This document shows positions 8,086-17,399 of a stretch of DNA of 64,000 nucleotides, piece by piece. Source of the DNA: Bacillota bacterium (GTDB taxonomy: Bacteria; Bacillota; Clostridia; DSM-8532); contig JAEYOK010000008.1 in assembly GCA_023411795.1 (NCBI GenBank), positions 13,350-77,349 of the forward strand. The letters are read 5' to 3'. The translations under genes were made by a program, and so were the position numbers. Position 1 is the stretch's first letter, and each line of letters begins with the position of its first letter. Under the pieces are notes generated by a model. The model ran no database searches. It was not told the origin of the DNA and was given only the letters and a program-made list of their open reading frames with translations.

Positions 8086-8102
8086 TGCAAGATTTCACAA
8101 AA

Positions 8103-9182
8103 TTATTCTGCTCCAAAAAGTGCATTTACAAACTCAGACGGATTAAATGGCTGCAAATCATCCATTTGCTCACCCACGCCTATGAACTTAACCGGAATAT
8201 CAAGCTCTGACTTAATGGATACTATAATGCCACCCTTAGCCGTACCGTCCAGCTTGGTAAGAATAAGCCCCGACAGCTCGGATACCTCAGAGAAGGTCTT
8301 AGCCTGAGAAACAGCATTTTGACCGGTCGTCGCATCTAAAACCAACAGAGTTTCAACATCGGCTCCCGGAAGCTCCCTTCCTATAATACGGAAAATCTTC
8401 TTAAGCTCCTCCATAAGATTCTTCTTAGTATGAAGCCTTCCGGCGGTATCACAGATTAATACATCTGAGCCTTTTGATTTACAATGACTCACAGCATCAA
8501 AAATAACAGCCGATGGATCAGAGCCTTCCGAATGCTTTACAAGGTCAACTCCCGCTCTGTTTGTCCATATTTCTAACTGATCTATGGCTGCTGCCCTGAA
8601 GGTATCGGCGGCGGCTACAGTGACTTTCTTCCCCTGTGATTTAAGATAGTGAGCTATTTTGCCAATGGAAGTTGTCTTTCCGACTCCGTTAACCCCGATA
8701 ATTACTATAACCGAAGGTTTTGTGGAAAGCTTTAAATCAGTGTTTTCATCTGTTAGTTTTGCAGCGATTATATTCTTTATTGCCTTACGAACACCTTCAG
8801 TGTCAGTAATTTTTTCGCTCTTAACCTTCTCTCTGAGCTCCGATATTATTTTGAGAGATGTTTCCATTCCCATGTCAGCAGTAATTAATATCTCTTCAAG
8901 CTCCTCAAAGAGTTCCTCATCGACCTTTCCAAAGGAAACCAAAACTTGATCAATTCGATGAGTTATTGATTCCCTAGTCTTTTTAAGCCCATCTTTCAGT
9001 CTGCCAAAAAAACCAACCTTAGTCTTTTCGGAAGCTATCTCCTCTGGTTGAACCATCATCTCGGGTTCTTCTATCTCATTATTAGATGTTTCCTCTACTT
9101 TTACATCTGCATTATCATCTACTACATCTTCTTTTTCAGTAGTCTTTTTACTACCCCAATTGAACCATTTATTCTTTGCCAT
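8103..9182 (-). CDS. ftsY: signal recognition particle receptor FtsY
   Basis: SRP-receptor GTPase that docks ribosome-nascent-chain complexes at the membrane by pairing with Ffh. The 359 residues comprise an acidic N-terminal A region (about 10-55, rich in Glu/Asp), the helical N domain, and the G domain with GVNGVGKTTSIGK (G1), DTFRAAAIDQL, DTAGRLH (G3) and TKLDGTAKGG (G4). ATG 9182 begins MAKNKWFNW, with AAAGGG eight bases upstream. An alternative ATG at 9209 overlaps the smc stop by one base. Immediately downstream of smc, as in Bacillus; rnc, often just before smc, is absent here. Confidence 0.96.
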   Translation of the reverse strand: MAKNKWFNWGSKKTTEKEDVVDDNADVKVEETSNNEIEEPEMMVQPEEIASEKTKVGFFGRLKDGLKKTRESITHRIDQVLVSFGKVDEELFEELEEILITADMGMETSLKIISELREKVKSEKITDTEGVRKAIKNIIAAKLTDENTDLKLSTKPSVIVIIGVNGVGKTTSIGKIAHYLKSQGKKVTVAAADTFRAAAIDQLEIWTNRAGVDLVKHSEGSDPSAVIFDAVSHCKSKGSDVLICDTAGRLHTKKNLMEELKKIFRIIGRELPGADVETLLVLDATTGQNAVSQAKTFSEVSELSGLILTKLDGTAKGGIIVSIKSELDIPVKFIGVGEQMDDLQPFNPSEFVNALFGAE

Positions 9183-9208
9183 ACCATTTACCCTTTCATG
9201 CTCCTTCA

Positions 9209-12200
9209 TTACCCGGCGTTTACTATACCATCGTCCATACGCATGGACACAACCTTTGAAACCCCATGTTCCTCCATTGTAACTCCATAGAGAATATCAG
9301 CAGATTCCATTGTTCCCTTTCTGTGGGTTATTAAAATAAATTGCAACCTATCGGTATAACGTTTTAAGTAATCAGCAAATTTATAAACATTGACATCATC
9401 CAGTGAAGCCTCTATCTCATCGAGTATATAGAAAGGTGCTGGCCGCATTCTCAAAATCGCAAAAATCAATGCTATCGCAACCATAGCCCTTTCACCGCCT
9501 GATAAAAGCATCATATTCTGAAGCTTTTTCCCCGGTGGTTGAACAATAATATCAATATTGCTTTCCAACACATTTTCGGTGTCGACTATCTGAACCTCGC
9601 CATAACCGCCCTCAAACAGTTCTTTGAAAACGGTACTAAAATTCTTATTAATTAACTCAAACTGTTCCACAAACTGCTTCTTCATCACATGGGTTATGTC
9701 CTGAATCACACGCCTAAGCTTCTCTTCAGCTTGAACCAGGTCATCATGCTGAACCTTCATAAAACCATAGCGTTCCTTTGTCTTCGAGTAATCCTCAATA
9801 GCAGCAACATTAACAGGTCCAAGTTCTCTTATCTCAGACTTAATCTCATTAATTCTATTCTGCGTTGTTCTGGCATTGCTAATCTCGCATTTTATTTCCA
9901 GAGCATTGCCATATGTCAAGCCATACTCATCCCAAAGTCTATTCTGGAAGGTTTCTAGCTCGCTCTCCATCTTTGCTTTTTTAGCTTCAAGGCGTCCTTG
10001 GCCCTCCTGTAGAGTGAGAATGGTACTGTTATGCTCGGTGACCCTGTCAAGCATACCCGATAGTTCTTCTTCTAACACTCTTCTTTCTTCCGAAATACCT
10101 TCGGCCTTAAACTCACGACCTGTCTTTTCTTCTTTTAGGCCTAGATTGATTTTTATAATTCCCTGAATCTCAGCTTGCAACTCACTTATACGTAAAATGT
10201 TTCGTTTTTTCTCTTCTTCACGTTTCGCCAGACTGGCAGTTATGCTGTTTTTCTCCTGGTTTAGAAGTACTATTTGTTCTTCTACGCTTTGTTTACTCTC
10301 AATAATGGAATTAACCGAAACCCTGTAATCGTTAATATCTATATGTAATTCGTCCCTCTTAGCCTGTTCGTCTTTATTCTTGGTCTGATGGGACAGAATT
10401 TTTTCTTTTAAGACTCCGATTTCATCTTCTATGGCCTTTACTTGTAAAGCTTCTTTATCGCTCTCTTCCTTAACCTCTTTAATCTGTCTATCTATTTCAA
10501 TGTCTTGTTGTTTCATTAACTCCATACGTGCCGTTATTTTACGCATATTCTCCATTATTCCGGCAACATGGCTCTCATCCCTTAATCTGACCAATTCCAA
10601 GTCAGACAGAGCTTTCTGTTCTTTCTCATATGATGCATTTATTTCGGATAAAGCAGTTTCAACAGCGCGAATTTTATTATTTATATTTCGCTGCTCGGCT
10701 TCCATTTCTTTCAGCTCTTCTTCAAGTTCCTTTATAACGCGGTTTCGGCCTATAATACTCGATACTTTACTTCCCGTACTTCCCCCTGTCATAGACCCGC
10801 CTGTATTAATAAGCTCACCATCCAGAGTAACTATACGGAATGAGTAATCGAACTGTCTGGCCATATGAATACCCGAATCCATATTATCCACAACTACAGT
10901 TCTTCCCAACAGGTTTAAAATAATACCTGTGAACTGATCATCACACCTAACCTTATCCGAAGCAATTCCTTCAAAACCCGGCATACCCTGAATTTTAGCA
11001 ATTTGCACCGGCTCCAGTGTACGGGATTTAACTGATGTTTTGGGAAGGAATGTGGCTCTTCCGAGATGATTCTGCTTTAGATATTCAATAGCTCTCTTCG
11101 CAGCAAACTCATCATCAGTGACAACATTTTGCAGCGCTCCGCCCAGAGATACTTCAACAGCGGTTTCGTATCGTTCTTCCACAGTTATCAGCTGGGCTAC
11201 GGGACCATGTATACCTTGTCCGAATTGCTTGTTTTCAATACACGCTTGTTTTATAGCTTTTACACTATGGCTATATCCTTCCATGCTCGCTTCCATATCT
11301 GAAAGCACTTTATGGCGTGACTCGATAGCATGAATTCTGCGATTTACATCTTCCTGCTTTTTCTTTTGATCCTGAAGTGTGTTTTTTGTTTCAGATCTTT
11401 TCGCCTCAAGTTCACAGAGGATGTTTTTTGAAACTGTTATTTCTTCTCTAGTTTTTCTAAGCGAATAGTCCAGATCTTCTTTTTTCATTCTTTCCCGGTC
11501 TGTTTCTACAGTCGATTGACGGATATCATCTAACAGCCTGGATTTCAGTTGTCTAAAGTTGTCAGTATCATTCTTCAAATTGTTAAAACGTATTTTAGAG
11601 TCGGAGAGAATATCCTGCTTATCCATAACGGCTTGCTTGGCTTCTTCAACCAATCTTTCCCCTTCATCAAGGCGCGCTACAATACTGGCAAGAGTTTCCT
11701 CAGCTTGAGCGAGCATCTGTCCAAAATGTTCCCTATCACGGTCCATCTGAACAATACGCTTTTTCTTTTTTTCAATGTCGGCTTCAAGCTCTGACATACG
11801 GGCTTTTATTGACTCGATATCATTACCGAAATTACTATTATTAGAAGCAAGATGATTGATTTTCTCCTCGCAAAGCCTTATATGACCCTCATTTTTCTCA
11901 ATATTAGTATCAAGTGTATGGATTGAACTTCTAAGTTCATCCAGCTCGGATTTTAACAGTTCGAGGCGTTCATTTTTACTTCTATTCTTGTTTTTAATAT
12001 TCTCAATTCTACGATTTTCTTCATCTATTTGTGCTTTTATTTCCTGAGATTGACTATCAACTTCCTCAAGCTTGATTTTTAGCTTATCAATGGTATCTAA
12101 AAAAAGGCTTACTTCAATCCCCTTAAGCTCATTACTCAAATCTATGTAACGTCTGGCACACTCTGCCTGGCGGGCTAGAGGTTCCAGCTGGCTTTCAAGC

Positions 12201-12790
12201 TCGACTAAAATATCTCCGATTCGAACTAAATTCTGCCGTGTGTTTTCAAGCTTTTTTTCTGCTTCTTTTCTTCTGGCTTTATATTTTGTGATTCCGGCAG
12301 CCTCTTCAAAAACCAAACGACGTTCCTCTGACCTGGTGCTTAATATTTCATCAATACGCCCCTGGCCTATGATAGAATATCCTTCACGACCTACGCCGGT
12401 ATTCATAAAAAGCTCCTGGATATCCTTTAAACGGCACTGAGTCTTGTTCAATAAATATTCACTTTCACCGGAACGATACATACGACGTGATACAGTAACT
12501 TCTGTAAAATCAACAGGAAGCATTCGATCGGAATTATCAAATGTAATGGTCACAGCTGCAAACCCAACAGGCTTTCTATGCTGGGTTCCCGCAAAAATGA
12601 CATCCTCCATTTTAGAGCCTCGAAGAGTCTTAGCGCTCTGTTCTCCTAATACCCATCTTACGGCATCGGCAATGTTGCTCTTGCCGCTTCCATTAGGCCC
12701 GACAACAGAGGTTTGCCCTTTATCAAAATGTAATACTATTCTATCGGCAAAGGATTTAAAACCTTGTATCTCCAGAGTTTTTAGATACAA
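9209..12790 (-). CDS. smc: chromosome segregation protein SMC
   Basis: ATPase of the bacterial condensin complex (with ScpA and ScpB). About 1193 residues. The N-terminal Walker A is GPNGSGKSNI (about 28-37). Two long coiled coils flank a hinge (about 500-680, including the glycine-rich GGSMTGGSTG segment). The C-terminal head has signature LSGGERAMVA and Walker B FYILDEIEASLDD. I chose TTG 12790 because GAGGTG lies seven bases upstream and the protein then begins MYLKTLEIQGFKSFADR, the family N-terminus; another TTG is five codons earlier. It has a sigma-A-like promoter 12872-12900 and overlaps the next reading frame by one base, forming an operon with ftsY. Confidence 0.97.
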   Translation of the reverse strand: MYLKTLEIQGFKSFADRIVLHFDKGQTSVVGPNGSGKSNIADAVRWVLGEQSAKTLRGSKMEDVIFAGTQHRKPVGFAAVTITFDNSDRMLPVDFTEVTVSRRMYRSGESEYLLNKTQCRLKDIQELFMNTGVGREGYSIIGQGRIDEILSTRSEERRLVFEEAAGITKYKARRKEAEKKLENTRQNLVRIGDILVELESQLEPLARQAECARRYIDLSNELKGIEVSLFLDTIDKLKIKLEEVDSQSQEIKAQIDEENRRIENIKNKNRSKNERLELLKSELDELRSSIHTLDTNIEKNEGHIRLCEEKINHLASNNSNFGNDIESIKARMSELEADIEKKKKRIVQMDRDREHFGQMLAQAEETLASIVARLDEGERLVEEAKQAVMDKQDILSDSKIRFNNLKNDTDNFRQLKSRLLDDIRQSTVETDRERMKKEDLDYSLRKTREEITVSKNILCELEAKRSETKNTLQDQKKKQEDVNRRIHAIESRHKVLSDMEASMEGYSHSVKAIKQACIENKQFGQGIHGPVAQLITVEERYETAVEVSLGGALQNVVTDDEFAAKRAIEYLKQNHLGRATFLPKTSVKSRTLEPVQIAKIQGMPGFEGIASDKVRCDDQFTGIILNLLGRTVVVDNMDSGIHMARQFDYSFRIVTLDGELINTGGSMTGGSTGSKVSSIIGRNRVIKELEEELKEMEAEQRNINNKIRAVETALSEINASYEKEQKALSDLELVRLRDESHVAGIMENMRKITARMELMKQQDIEIDRQIKEVKEESDKEALQVKAIEDEIGVLKEKILSHQTKNKDEQAKRDELHIDINDYRVSVNSIIESKQSVEEQIVLLNQEKNSITASLAKREEEKKRNILRISELQAEIQGIIKINLGLKEEKTGREFKAEGISEERRVLEEELSGMLDRVTEHNSTILTLQEGQGRLEAKKAKMESELETFQNRLWDEYGLTYGNALEIKCEISNARTTQNRINEIKSEIRELGPVNVAAIEDYSKTKERYGFMKVQHDDLVQAEEKLRRVIQDITHVMKKQFVEQFELINKNFSTVFKELFEGGYGEVQIVDTENVLESNIDIIVQPPGKKLQNMMLLSGGERAMVAIALIFAILRMRPAPFYILDEIEASLDDVNVYKFADYLKRYTDRLQFILITHRKGTMESADILYGVTMEEHGVSKVVSMRMDDGIVNAG

Positions 12791-12843
12791 ATCAAAGCAC
12801 CTCAAGTCAATGTTTTGAGTAATATTCCGAAGCTTAGCAGATA

Positions 12844-12862
12844 GTCTTGGTTATACCAAGAC
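12844..12862. repeat. hairpin at the 5' end of the smc transcript
   Basis: GTCTTGG-TTATA-CCAAGAC. If the promoter just upstream is right, this stem begins within a few nucleotides of the mRNA 5' end, a position that often protects against 5'-end decay. It has no T-tail. Confidence 0.55.
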
Positions 12863-12871
12863 CTTTGCCTT

Positions 12872-12900
12872 ATTATCAGAACAAGCAGTAATATCCTCAA
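12872..12900 (-). promoter_or_regulatory. probable sigma-A promoter of smc-ftsY
   Basis: TTGAGG (12895-12900), 17-bp spacer, GATAAT (12872-12877) on the minus strand. Upstream, 12913-12929 holds a 7-bp-arm palindrome AATACCC-AAT-GGGTATT of unknown role. Confidence 0.5.
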
Positions 12901-12984
12901 CTTGTTTATTCAAATACCCAATGGGTATTGTATCATATTTTTATACAGAACAGAATAATTAGAGCAAAAACACTATACCTTAAG

Positions 12985-14643
12985 CTAAAAACTCATATTT
13001 ACAACTTTATGATTTTCATAATATGAAAAAATACATCTCAGATAAAGCTCATTTACAATTACACTTACAGCAGCGTTAATGCTTGATTTATCAGATTCAA
13101 TAACTTTAAGAGTAATCTCCCTATTGCCTTTTTCAACTTCTTCAATCACCCTGTTAATAAGCTCATCCTTATTCTTAACCACTAAATTATTATAAAAATA
13201 GTAATGATATTTATCAGCTGTGCAGACCGGGTAATTAGCACTATTCCACTCATGATCCTGGCCGATATCCTTATCTGAAAGGTTGAAATAGTAATACCTT
13301 ATTGCATTTTCACTACCACTTTGCATTGTATCATCCCAAGTTACATCTAAATGGTAGTATTCTCCTCCGATTTTAACCAGATTCCATGCGTGTCCGACAC
13401 CTCTCGATTCACCTGTAATGATTAATGATTCAACACCTGATCTATTTAACAAGATATACGCAGCTTCCGCATACCCCTCACACACAGCAATACCTAAACA
13501 TAGTGCGCCATAGGCAGTATACGATTCATCACTTATTTTATTACTATTTAGGCCCTCATAATCATACTCACAATTATTTATCAGATAATCATGCACGGCA
13601 ATTTCCTTTTGATATGCTGTCATTCCGGGTTTAATTATTTCATTAAGAATAGAATCCACCTTTTTTTCCATCACAGCTTGATGGTTCTTGATGGTTTCCT
13701 TACTCTTACTGTATTCAAAAGTTAAAAGCCCATCGGTTCTGTATGTTAATCCCGAATAATACAAAATCTCAGGATTTTCTCTTACACAAATATTTACAAG
13801 ATCGGTTATTTCTTTGAAGGTGTCTGTATAGACGTTTTGTATCAACCATATACGCTCTTGCGCATTAGAAAGTGCCTCATATATCTGATAATAGGCCTGC
13901 TGATACCCGGCAGGTCTCTCCGGCGCACGATATTCACCCCCAACCGAACTAATGGCACCAAAGTCATCATATTGGATAAGCTTTAACGATATAGCCGTTT
14001 CCATAGAAACAATACCGGAGTCTATGAGGTCTGCAATCAAGGTCTTGCTATTGGAACATTCTGCAAAAAGAGCAGCATATACCATTCCAATCGCATCGTC
14101 CTTAATTAACTGAGCCTTATTGAAATATTTAATATTCGTTTGCCCCAGACCGGACTTATTACAAAGAGTATCAATGGAATAGATAAAATCATTTCGATCC
14201 ACTGTGAACCCCATCTGCCTCAATATCATAGCAGCATAAGCAAGACCATCCAAGGGTTTTTTGGGCCCTAATGTTGTTAGGGATGTGCCGACTACAACAC
14301 CTGTTTTAACTGCATATGCCATATATGGCCGAGCCCATGGTAAAACCTCGGATTGGTCCGTATAAGAAGATAGTATTTGATTGATTTCATTGTTGCTTAG
14401 CTTTTTAACTTCGGGGGTTTTTCCAAAGAAATTTAATAGAAGAGTAACTCCAATCTGTCTATCAAGCGTTACCCCTAAATCCGGATAAAAGCTATTAACG
14501 GAGGCTCCGGCAAATAAGCCCAGTTTGTAGAGCTGCCAGGACTCGTTCTCGTATCGAAATGGTGCAGCTGTAACCACTTGAGTCATCGACAGTAAACAAC
14601 ATAGGATTAATATAATAGCTAATGTCGCTTTTATCTTTTTCAT
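12985..14643 (-). CDS. secreted SLH and transglutaminase-like domain protein
   Basis: A probable exported cell-surface protein of 552 residues. A signal peptide (about 1-27: positive start, hydrophobic core, AAP end) is followed by S-layer-homology-like segments (about 30-215, with YPDLGVTLDRQIGV and ARPYMAYAVKTGVV) that would bind wall polymers. The C-terminal part (about 330-450) is transglutaminase/protease-like, with candidate catalytic Cys in GIAVCEGYAEAA, His in GVGHAWNLV and Asp in HLDVTWDD. The substrate is unknown. Start ATG 14643 is preferred over an in-frame GTG five codons earlier, which lies too near the AAGGAAA. It stands alone upstream of smc. A second, smaller transglutaminase-like gene lies at 17.4 kb. 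Confidence 0.8.
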   Translation of the reverse strand: MKKIKATLAIILILCCLLSMTQVVTAAPFRYENESWQLYKLGLFAGASVNSFYPDLGVTLDRQIGVTLLLNFFGKTPEVKKLSNNEINQILSSYTDQSEVLPWARPYMAYAVKTGVVVGTSLTTLGPKKPLDGLAYAAMILRQMGFTVDRNDFIYSIDTLCNKSGLGQTNIKYFNKAQLIKDDAIGMVYAALFAECSNSKTLIADLIDSGIVSMETAISLKLIQYDDFGAISSVGGEYRAPERPAGYQQAYYQIYEALSNAQERIWLIQNVYTDTFKEITDLVNICVRENPEILYYSGLTYRTDGLLTFEYSKSKETIKNHQAVMEKKVDSILNEIIKPGMTAYQKEIAVHDYLINNCEYDYEGLNSNKISDESYTAYGALCLGIAVCEGYAEAAYILLNRSGVESLIITGESRGVGHAWNLVKIGGEYYHLDVTWDDTMQSGSENAIRYYYFNLSDKDIGQDHEWNSANYPVCTADKYHYYFYNNLVVKNKDELINRVIEEVEKGNREITLKVIESDKSSINAAVSVIVNELYLRCIFSYYENHKVVNMSF

Positions 14644-14828
14644 GTAGTTTTGGCTCACTTTCCTTATGTTTCATATATCATAGCATTTTATTTGTACTAA
14701 GCTATTTGTCCTTTAGTATTCTTTGGATATTATAGCATAAAACTAATCCGAAGAATTTAAGCATTTCTTACATAATCTTTACGTTAATATTCCTTTGGGG
14801 CCGCCAAACCATATGGAATAAGATACAC

Positions 14829-14869
14829 CTACTAAGATTCTTTGCTTCGCTCAGAATGACATATAGTAG
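14829..14869. repeat. short interspersed palindrome-ended element
   Basis: CTACTA/TAGTAG ends enclose GATTCTTTGCTTCGCTCAG, a sequence type I recall as recurring in intergenic DNA of many bacteria. It lies in the 14644-14964 spacer with a second element (14879-14909) and a terminator. Nothing else was recognised there. Confidence 0.45.
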
Positions 14870-14878
14870 TCGACTAAA

Positions 14879-14909
14879 ATGAGTAAAAGTCACCGTCCCC
14901 TTTACTCAT
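14879..14909. repeat. interspersed repeat, copy 1 (shares 18 bp with 44283-44338)
   Basis: ATGAGTAAA/TTTACTCAT arms (9 bp) surround AGTCACCGTCCCC. The core AGTAAAAGTCACCGTCCC also occurs at 44311-44328 in a larger palindrome. Confidence 0.6.
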
Positions 14910-14928
14910 TCCCCTGACATACCTAATC

Positions 14929-14961
14929 AAAAAAAGTGCCTCGCTGTGAGGCACTTTTTTT
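14929..14961 (-). terminator. rho-independent terminator after citrate synthase
   Basis: The AGTGCCTC/GAGGCACT stem is flanked by A-runs and T-runs on both sides, so it could act in both directions. It lies 4 bases past the citrate synthase stop. Confidence 0.9.
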
Positions 14962-14964
14962 AAA

Positions 14965-16335
14965 TCAAGTTCTATCTGATATTTTTAAATACTCTGCGCG
15001 CTTCTTAATGCTTTTGTATGCCGGACGGATTATCTTCCCACCATTTAGATGTTCCTCAATTATATGGGCGCACCAGCCTACTACTCTGGATATGGCAAAT
15101 ATGGGGGTATTCATTTCTACCGGGATACCCAGCATATCGTAAACTAAGCCGGAATAGAAGTCGATATTTGCGCACATGGGCTTATCAATATTACGTAATT
15201 TCTTGAAAACTTCCGGAGCCAATTTCTCAACTTTCTTATGAAGCTCAAACTCATCGGTTCTACCAGTCTGCTTAGCTAATTCCTCAGCTTTCTCTTTTAA
15301 GAGAATACATCTCGGATCGGACAGGGTATAAACTGCATGGCCGATACCATAAATCAGACCAGTGCGATCAAATGCCTGTTTATTGATGATTTTAGCTAGA
15401 TAATCGCTAATCTGCTCATCGCTTCCCCAATCCTTAACTTCTTTTTTAAGCTCATCCATCATACCAATTACCTTGTTGTTGGCACCACCGTGTTTGGGCC
15501 CTTTTAGGCTTCCTATAGCAGCTGCAATTGATGAATAAATATCCGTGCCCGAGGAGGATACCACATGGGTAGCAAAGGTTGAATTATTACCACCACCATG
15601 CTCAGCATGGAGCACTAAAGCCAGGTCAAGAGTCTTTGCCTCTAATTCCGTATATTCCCCTGACGGTCTTAACAGCTTAAGTATATTTTCCGAGGTACTT
15701 AACTCAGGGTTTGGATTATGGATGTAAAGGCTCTTTCCGTCAAGATAATGGGCTTTTGCCTGATATCCGTATGCAGCCATAATAGGAAACTTCGATATTA
15801 AATCTATGCTCTGTCTTAGCAAATTGGTAACGCTGGTATCGTCGGCATGATCATCATATGAATACATGGTAAGAACTAAACGTGCAAGTTTGTTCATTAC
15901 ATCAACACATGGTGCGTTAAGAATATTAGCTCTGACAAAATCCTCCGGTATCTTTCTTTTACTGGCCACGTTATTAGTGAATTGCTCTAATTCATTTTTG
16001 GATGGTAAATCGCCAAATATGAGGAGATAGGCACATTCTTCAAAGCCGAAACGATTTTCAGATATAAAACCATTTACCAGGTCGTATACATCAACGCCTC
16101 TGTAAACTAGGCGCCCTTCGACAGGTACTTTTTCTCCCTCGTCAAATACATATGCATGTACCTCACCAATCTCAGTAAGACCTACCAATACTCCCGAACC
16201 ATCTTGATTCCTTAGGCCTCGCTTAACATTGTATTTATCGTATACTCCGGGTGCAAATCTGTTTTTTGTTTCAACAACCTCACCAGCTAAGCTATAATAA
16301 GCATCCATTTCACATTTTGACATTTCCTTATACAT
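14965..16335 (-). CDS. citrate (Si)-synthase family protein
   Basis: Condenses acetyl-CoA and oxaloacetate to citrate in the cytoplasm. The 456 residues resemble the longer clostridial form with an N-terminal extension. Family features: RGVDVYDLVNGF near residue 90, catalytic His in LHAEHGGGNNSTF, GIGHAVYTLSDPR, and NIDFYSGLVYDMLG. ATG 16335 has GGAGGT six bases upstream. A GntR-type regulator lies 29 bp upstream on the same strand. Together with aconitase and isocitrate dehydrogenase at 19-22 kb it completes the branch to 2-oxoglutarate. A 2-methylcitrate synthase activity cannot be excluded, but no propionate genes are near. Confidence 0.9.
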   Translation of the reverse strand: MYKEMSKCEMDAYYSLAGEVVETKNRFAPGVYDKYNVKRGLRNQDGSGVLVGLTEIGEVHAYVFDEGEKVPVEGRLVYRGVDVYDLVNGFISENRFGFEECAYLLIFGDLPSKNELEQFTNNVASKRKIPEDFVRANILNAPCVDVMNKLARLVLTMYSYDDHADDTSVTNLLRQSIDLISKFPIMAAYGYQAKAHYLDGKSLYIHNPNPELSTSENILKLLRPSGEYTELEAKTLDLALVLHAEHGGGNNSTFATHVVSSSGTDIYSSIAAAIGSLKGPKHGGANNKVIGMMDELKKEVKDWGSDEQISDYLAKIINKQAFDRTGLIYGIGHAVYTLSDPRCILLKEKAEELAKQTGRTDEFELHKKVEKLAPEVFKKLRNIDKPMCANIDFYSGLVYDMLGIPVEMNTPIFAISRVVGWCAHIIEEHLNGGKIIRPAYKSIKKRAEYLKISDRT

Positions 16336-16364
16336 TGAATAACCTCCTCTAATCTCTTCTGAGT

Positions 16365-17036
16365 TCAGCAATCTTTTAATTTCTCAATATTTTCAAATGC
16401 ATTTAGAATATGCTTTGACATGAGTCTCTCAGCTTTTTCTTTGTCCCCTGCTTCAATTGACTTCATAATAGCCATATGTTCATTTAATGCCTTCTTCGCT
16501 CTTTCATTATCCTCTAGAGATAAGCTTCGGGCTCTTTGTATATAGTGGTGAAAACTTGTTAATGTACGGTTTAATAACCTGCTTCCGCTTGCTCTAAAGA
16601 TTATTTCATGAAATTTGGTATCGAGCTTAAGAATTTGATTGGTATCACCTTTATTTGTATAGAATTCCTCAAACTCAACAACCTCTTTTAATTCCTCTAA
16701 TTGTTCAGGAGTTATATTGGCCGCTGCACGTTTTGCCGCTAACCCCTCGATTTTCATACGTATATCATAGATATCGCGTACATCTTCGCTTGAAAGTCCT
16801 TTTACTATAGCACCTTTGTTGGGTATATAGACCAAAAGGCCTTCAAGTTCCAATTGCCTGATGGCTTCTCTGACGGGAGTTCTTGAAACATTTAGTTCAT
16901 CGGCTACTTTTGATTCATTTAAACTTCCTCCCGGCTTATACTTACCGTTAAGAATGTCATTTTCTAATTTAACAAATACCCTTCCGCTAAGGGACAAGCC
17001 GATGCTACTATCACTACTGTTTTCATAAATATTCAT
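16365..17036 (-). CDS. GntR family (FCD) transcriptional regulator
   Basis: A 223-residue DNA-binding regulator. The N-terminal winged helix has SKVADELNVSRTPVREAIRQLELEG (given here only as family hallmark, about residues 43-66), followed by an all-helical FCD effector domain with DIYDIRMKIEGLAA and the metal-ligand-type His residues in FHEII and NEHMAIM. ATG 17036 follows AGGTG at good spacing; an in-frame ATG at 17054 lacks a binding site. A perfect ATTGTATACAAT palindrome overlaps the -10 of its own promoter, suggesting autorepression and control of citrate synthase. The ligand is likely an organic acid such as citrate, by inference only. Confidence 0.9.
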   Translation of the reverse strand: MNIYENSSDSSIGLSLSGRVFVKLENDILNGKYKPGGSLNESKVADELNVSRTPVREAIRQLELEGLLVYIPNKGAIVKGLSSEDVRDIYDIRMKIEGLAAKRAAANITPEQLEELKEVVEFEEFYTNKGDTNQILKLDTKFHEIIFRASGSRLLNRTLTSFHHYIQRARSLSLEDNERAKKALNEHMAIMKSIEAGDKEKAERLMSKHILNAFENIEKLKDC

Positions 17037-17080
17037 ATTAACACCTGTAATCATATATTTATACTAGAGTGATTTGTATC

Positions 17081-17109
17081 ATTGTATACAATTATACGAT
17101 ATGAGTCAA
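17081..17109 (-). promoter_or_regulatory. promoter with GntR-type operator, gntR-citrate synthase operon
   Basis: TTGACT (17104-17109), 17-bp spacer, TACAAT (17081-17086). The 12-bp perfect palindrome ATTGTATACAAT (17081-17092) covers the -10. FCD-type GntR proteins typically bind short TNGT-N-ACNA-like palindromes, which this fits. The rest of the 345-bp spacer to 17399 holds only a terminator. Confidence 0.75.
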
Positions 17110-17351
17110 TAACTTTTTGCAACTTCTGATTCTAAATATTTCATTTTGTATAAACTATAAAAAGCATCCCATGTTTTTTATAATAATTAGTGCTTTTTTA
17201 TAAAGCTTTATTCAGGCATGTTTTACCATGTTTAAAAATATAATAGAAAGAAAAAACTCAAAAGTCGTTTGGCGGAAGAGAAATTTACTATGGTTCATTC
17301 TTTCATTCCGGAGAAAAAAATTAGGTGGATTGAGCCCATGCGGGGCACAAG

Positions 17352-17374
17352 AAAAAAGAGCGCTTAACGCGCTC
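17352..17374 (-). terminator. rho-independent terminator
   Basis: The GAGCGCGTTAAGCGCTC hairpin followed by six T on the minus strand, 25 bases past the stop of the small transglutaminase-like gene. Confidence 0.85.
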
Positions 17375-17399
17375 TCTGTTTTAATAATGATTCTACCAA

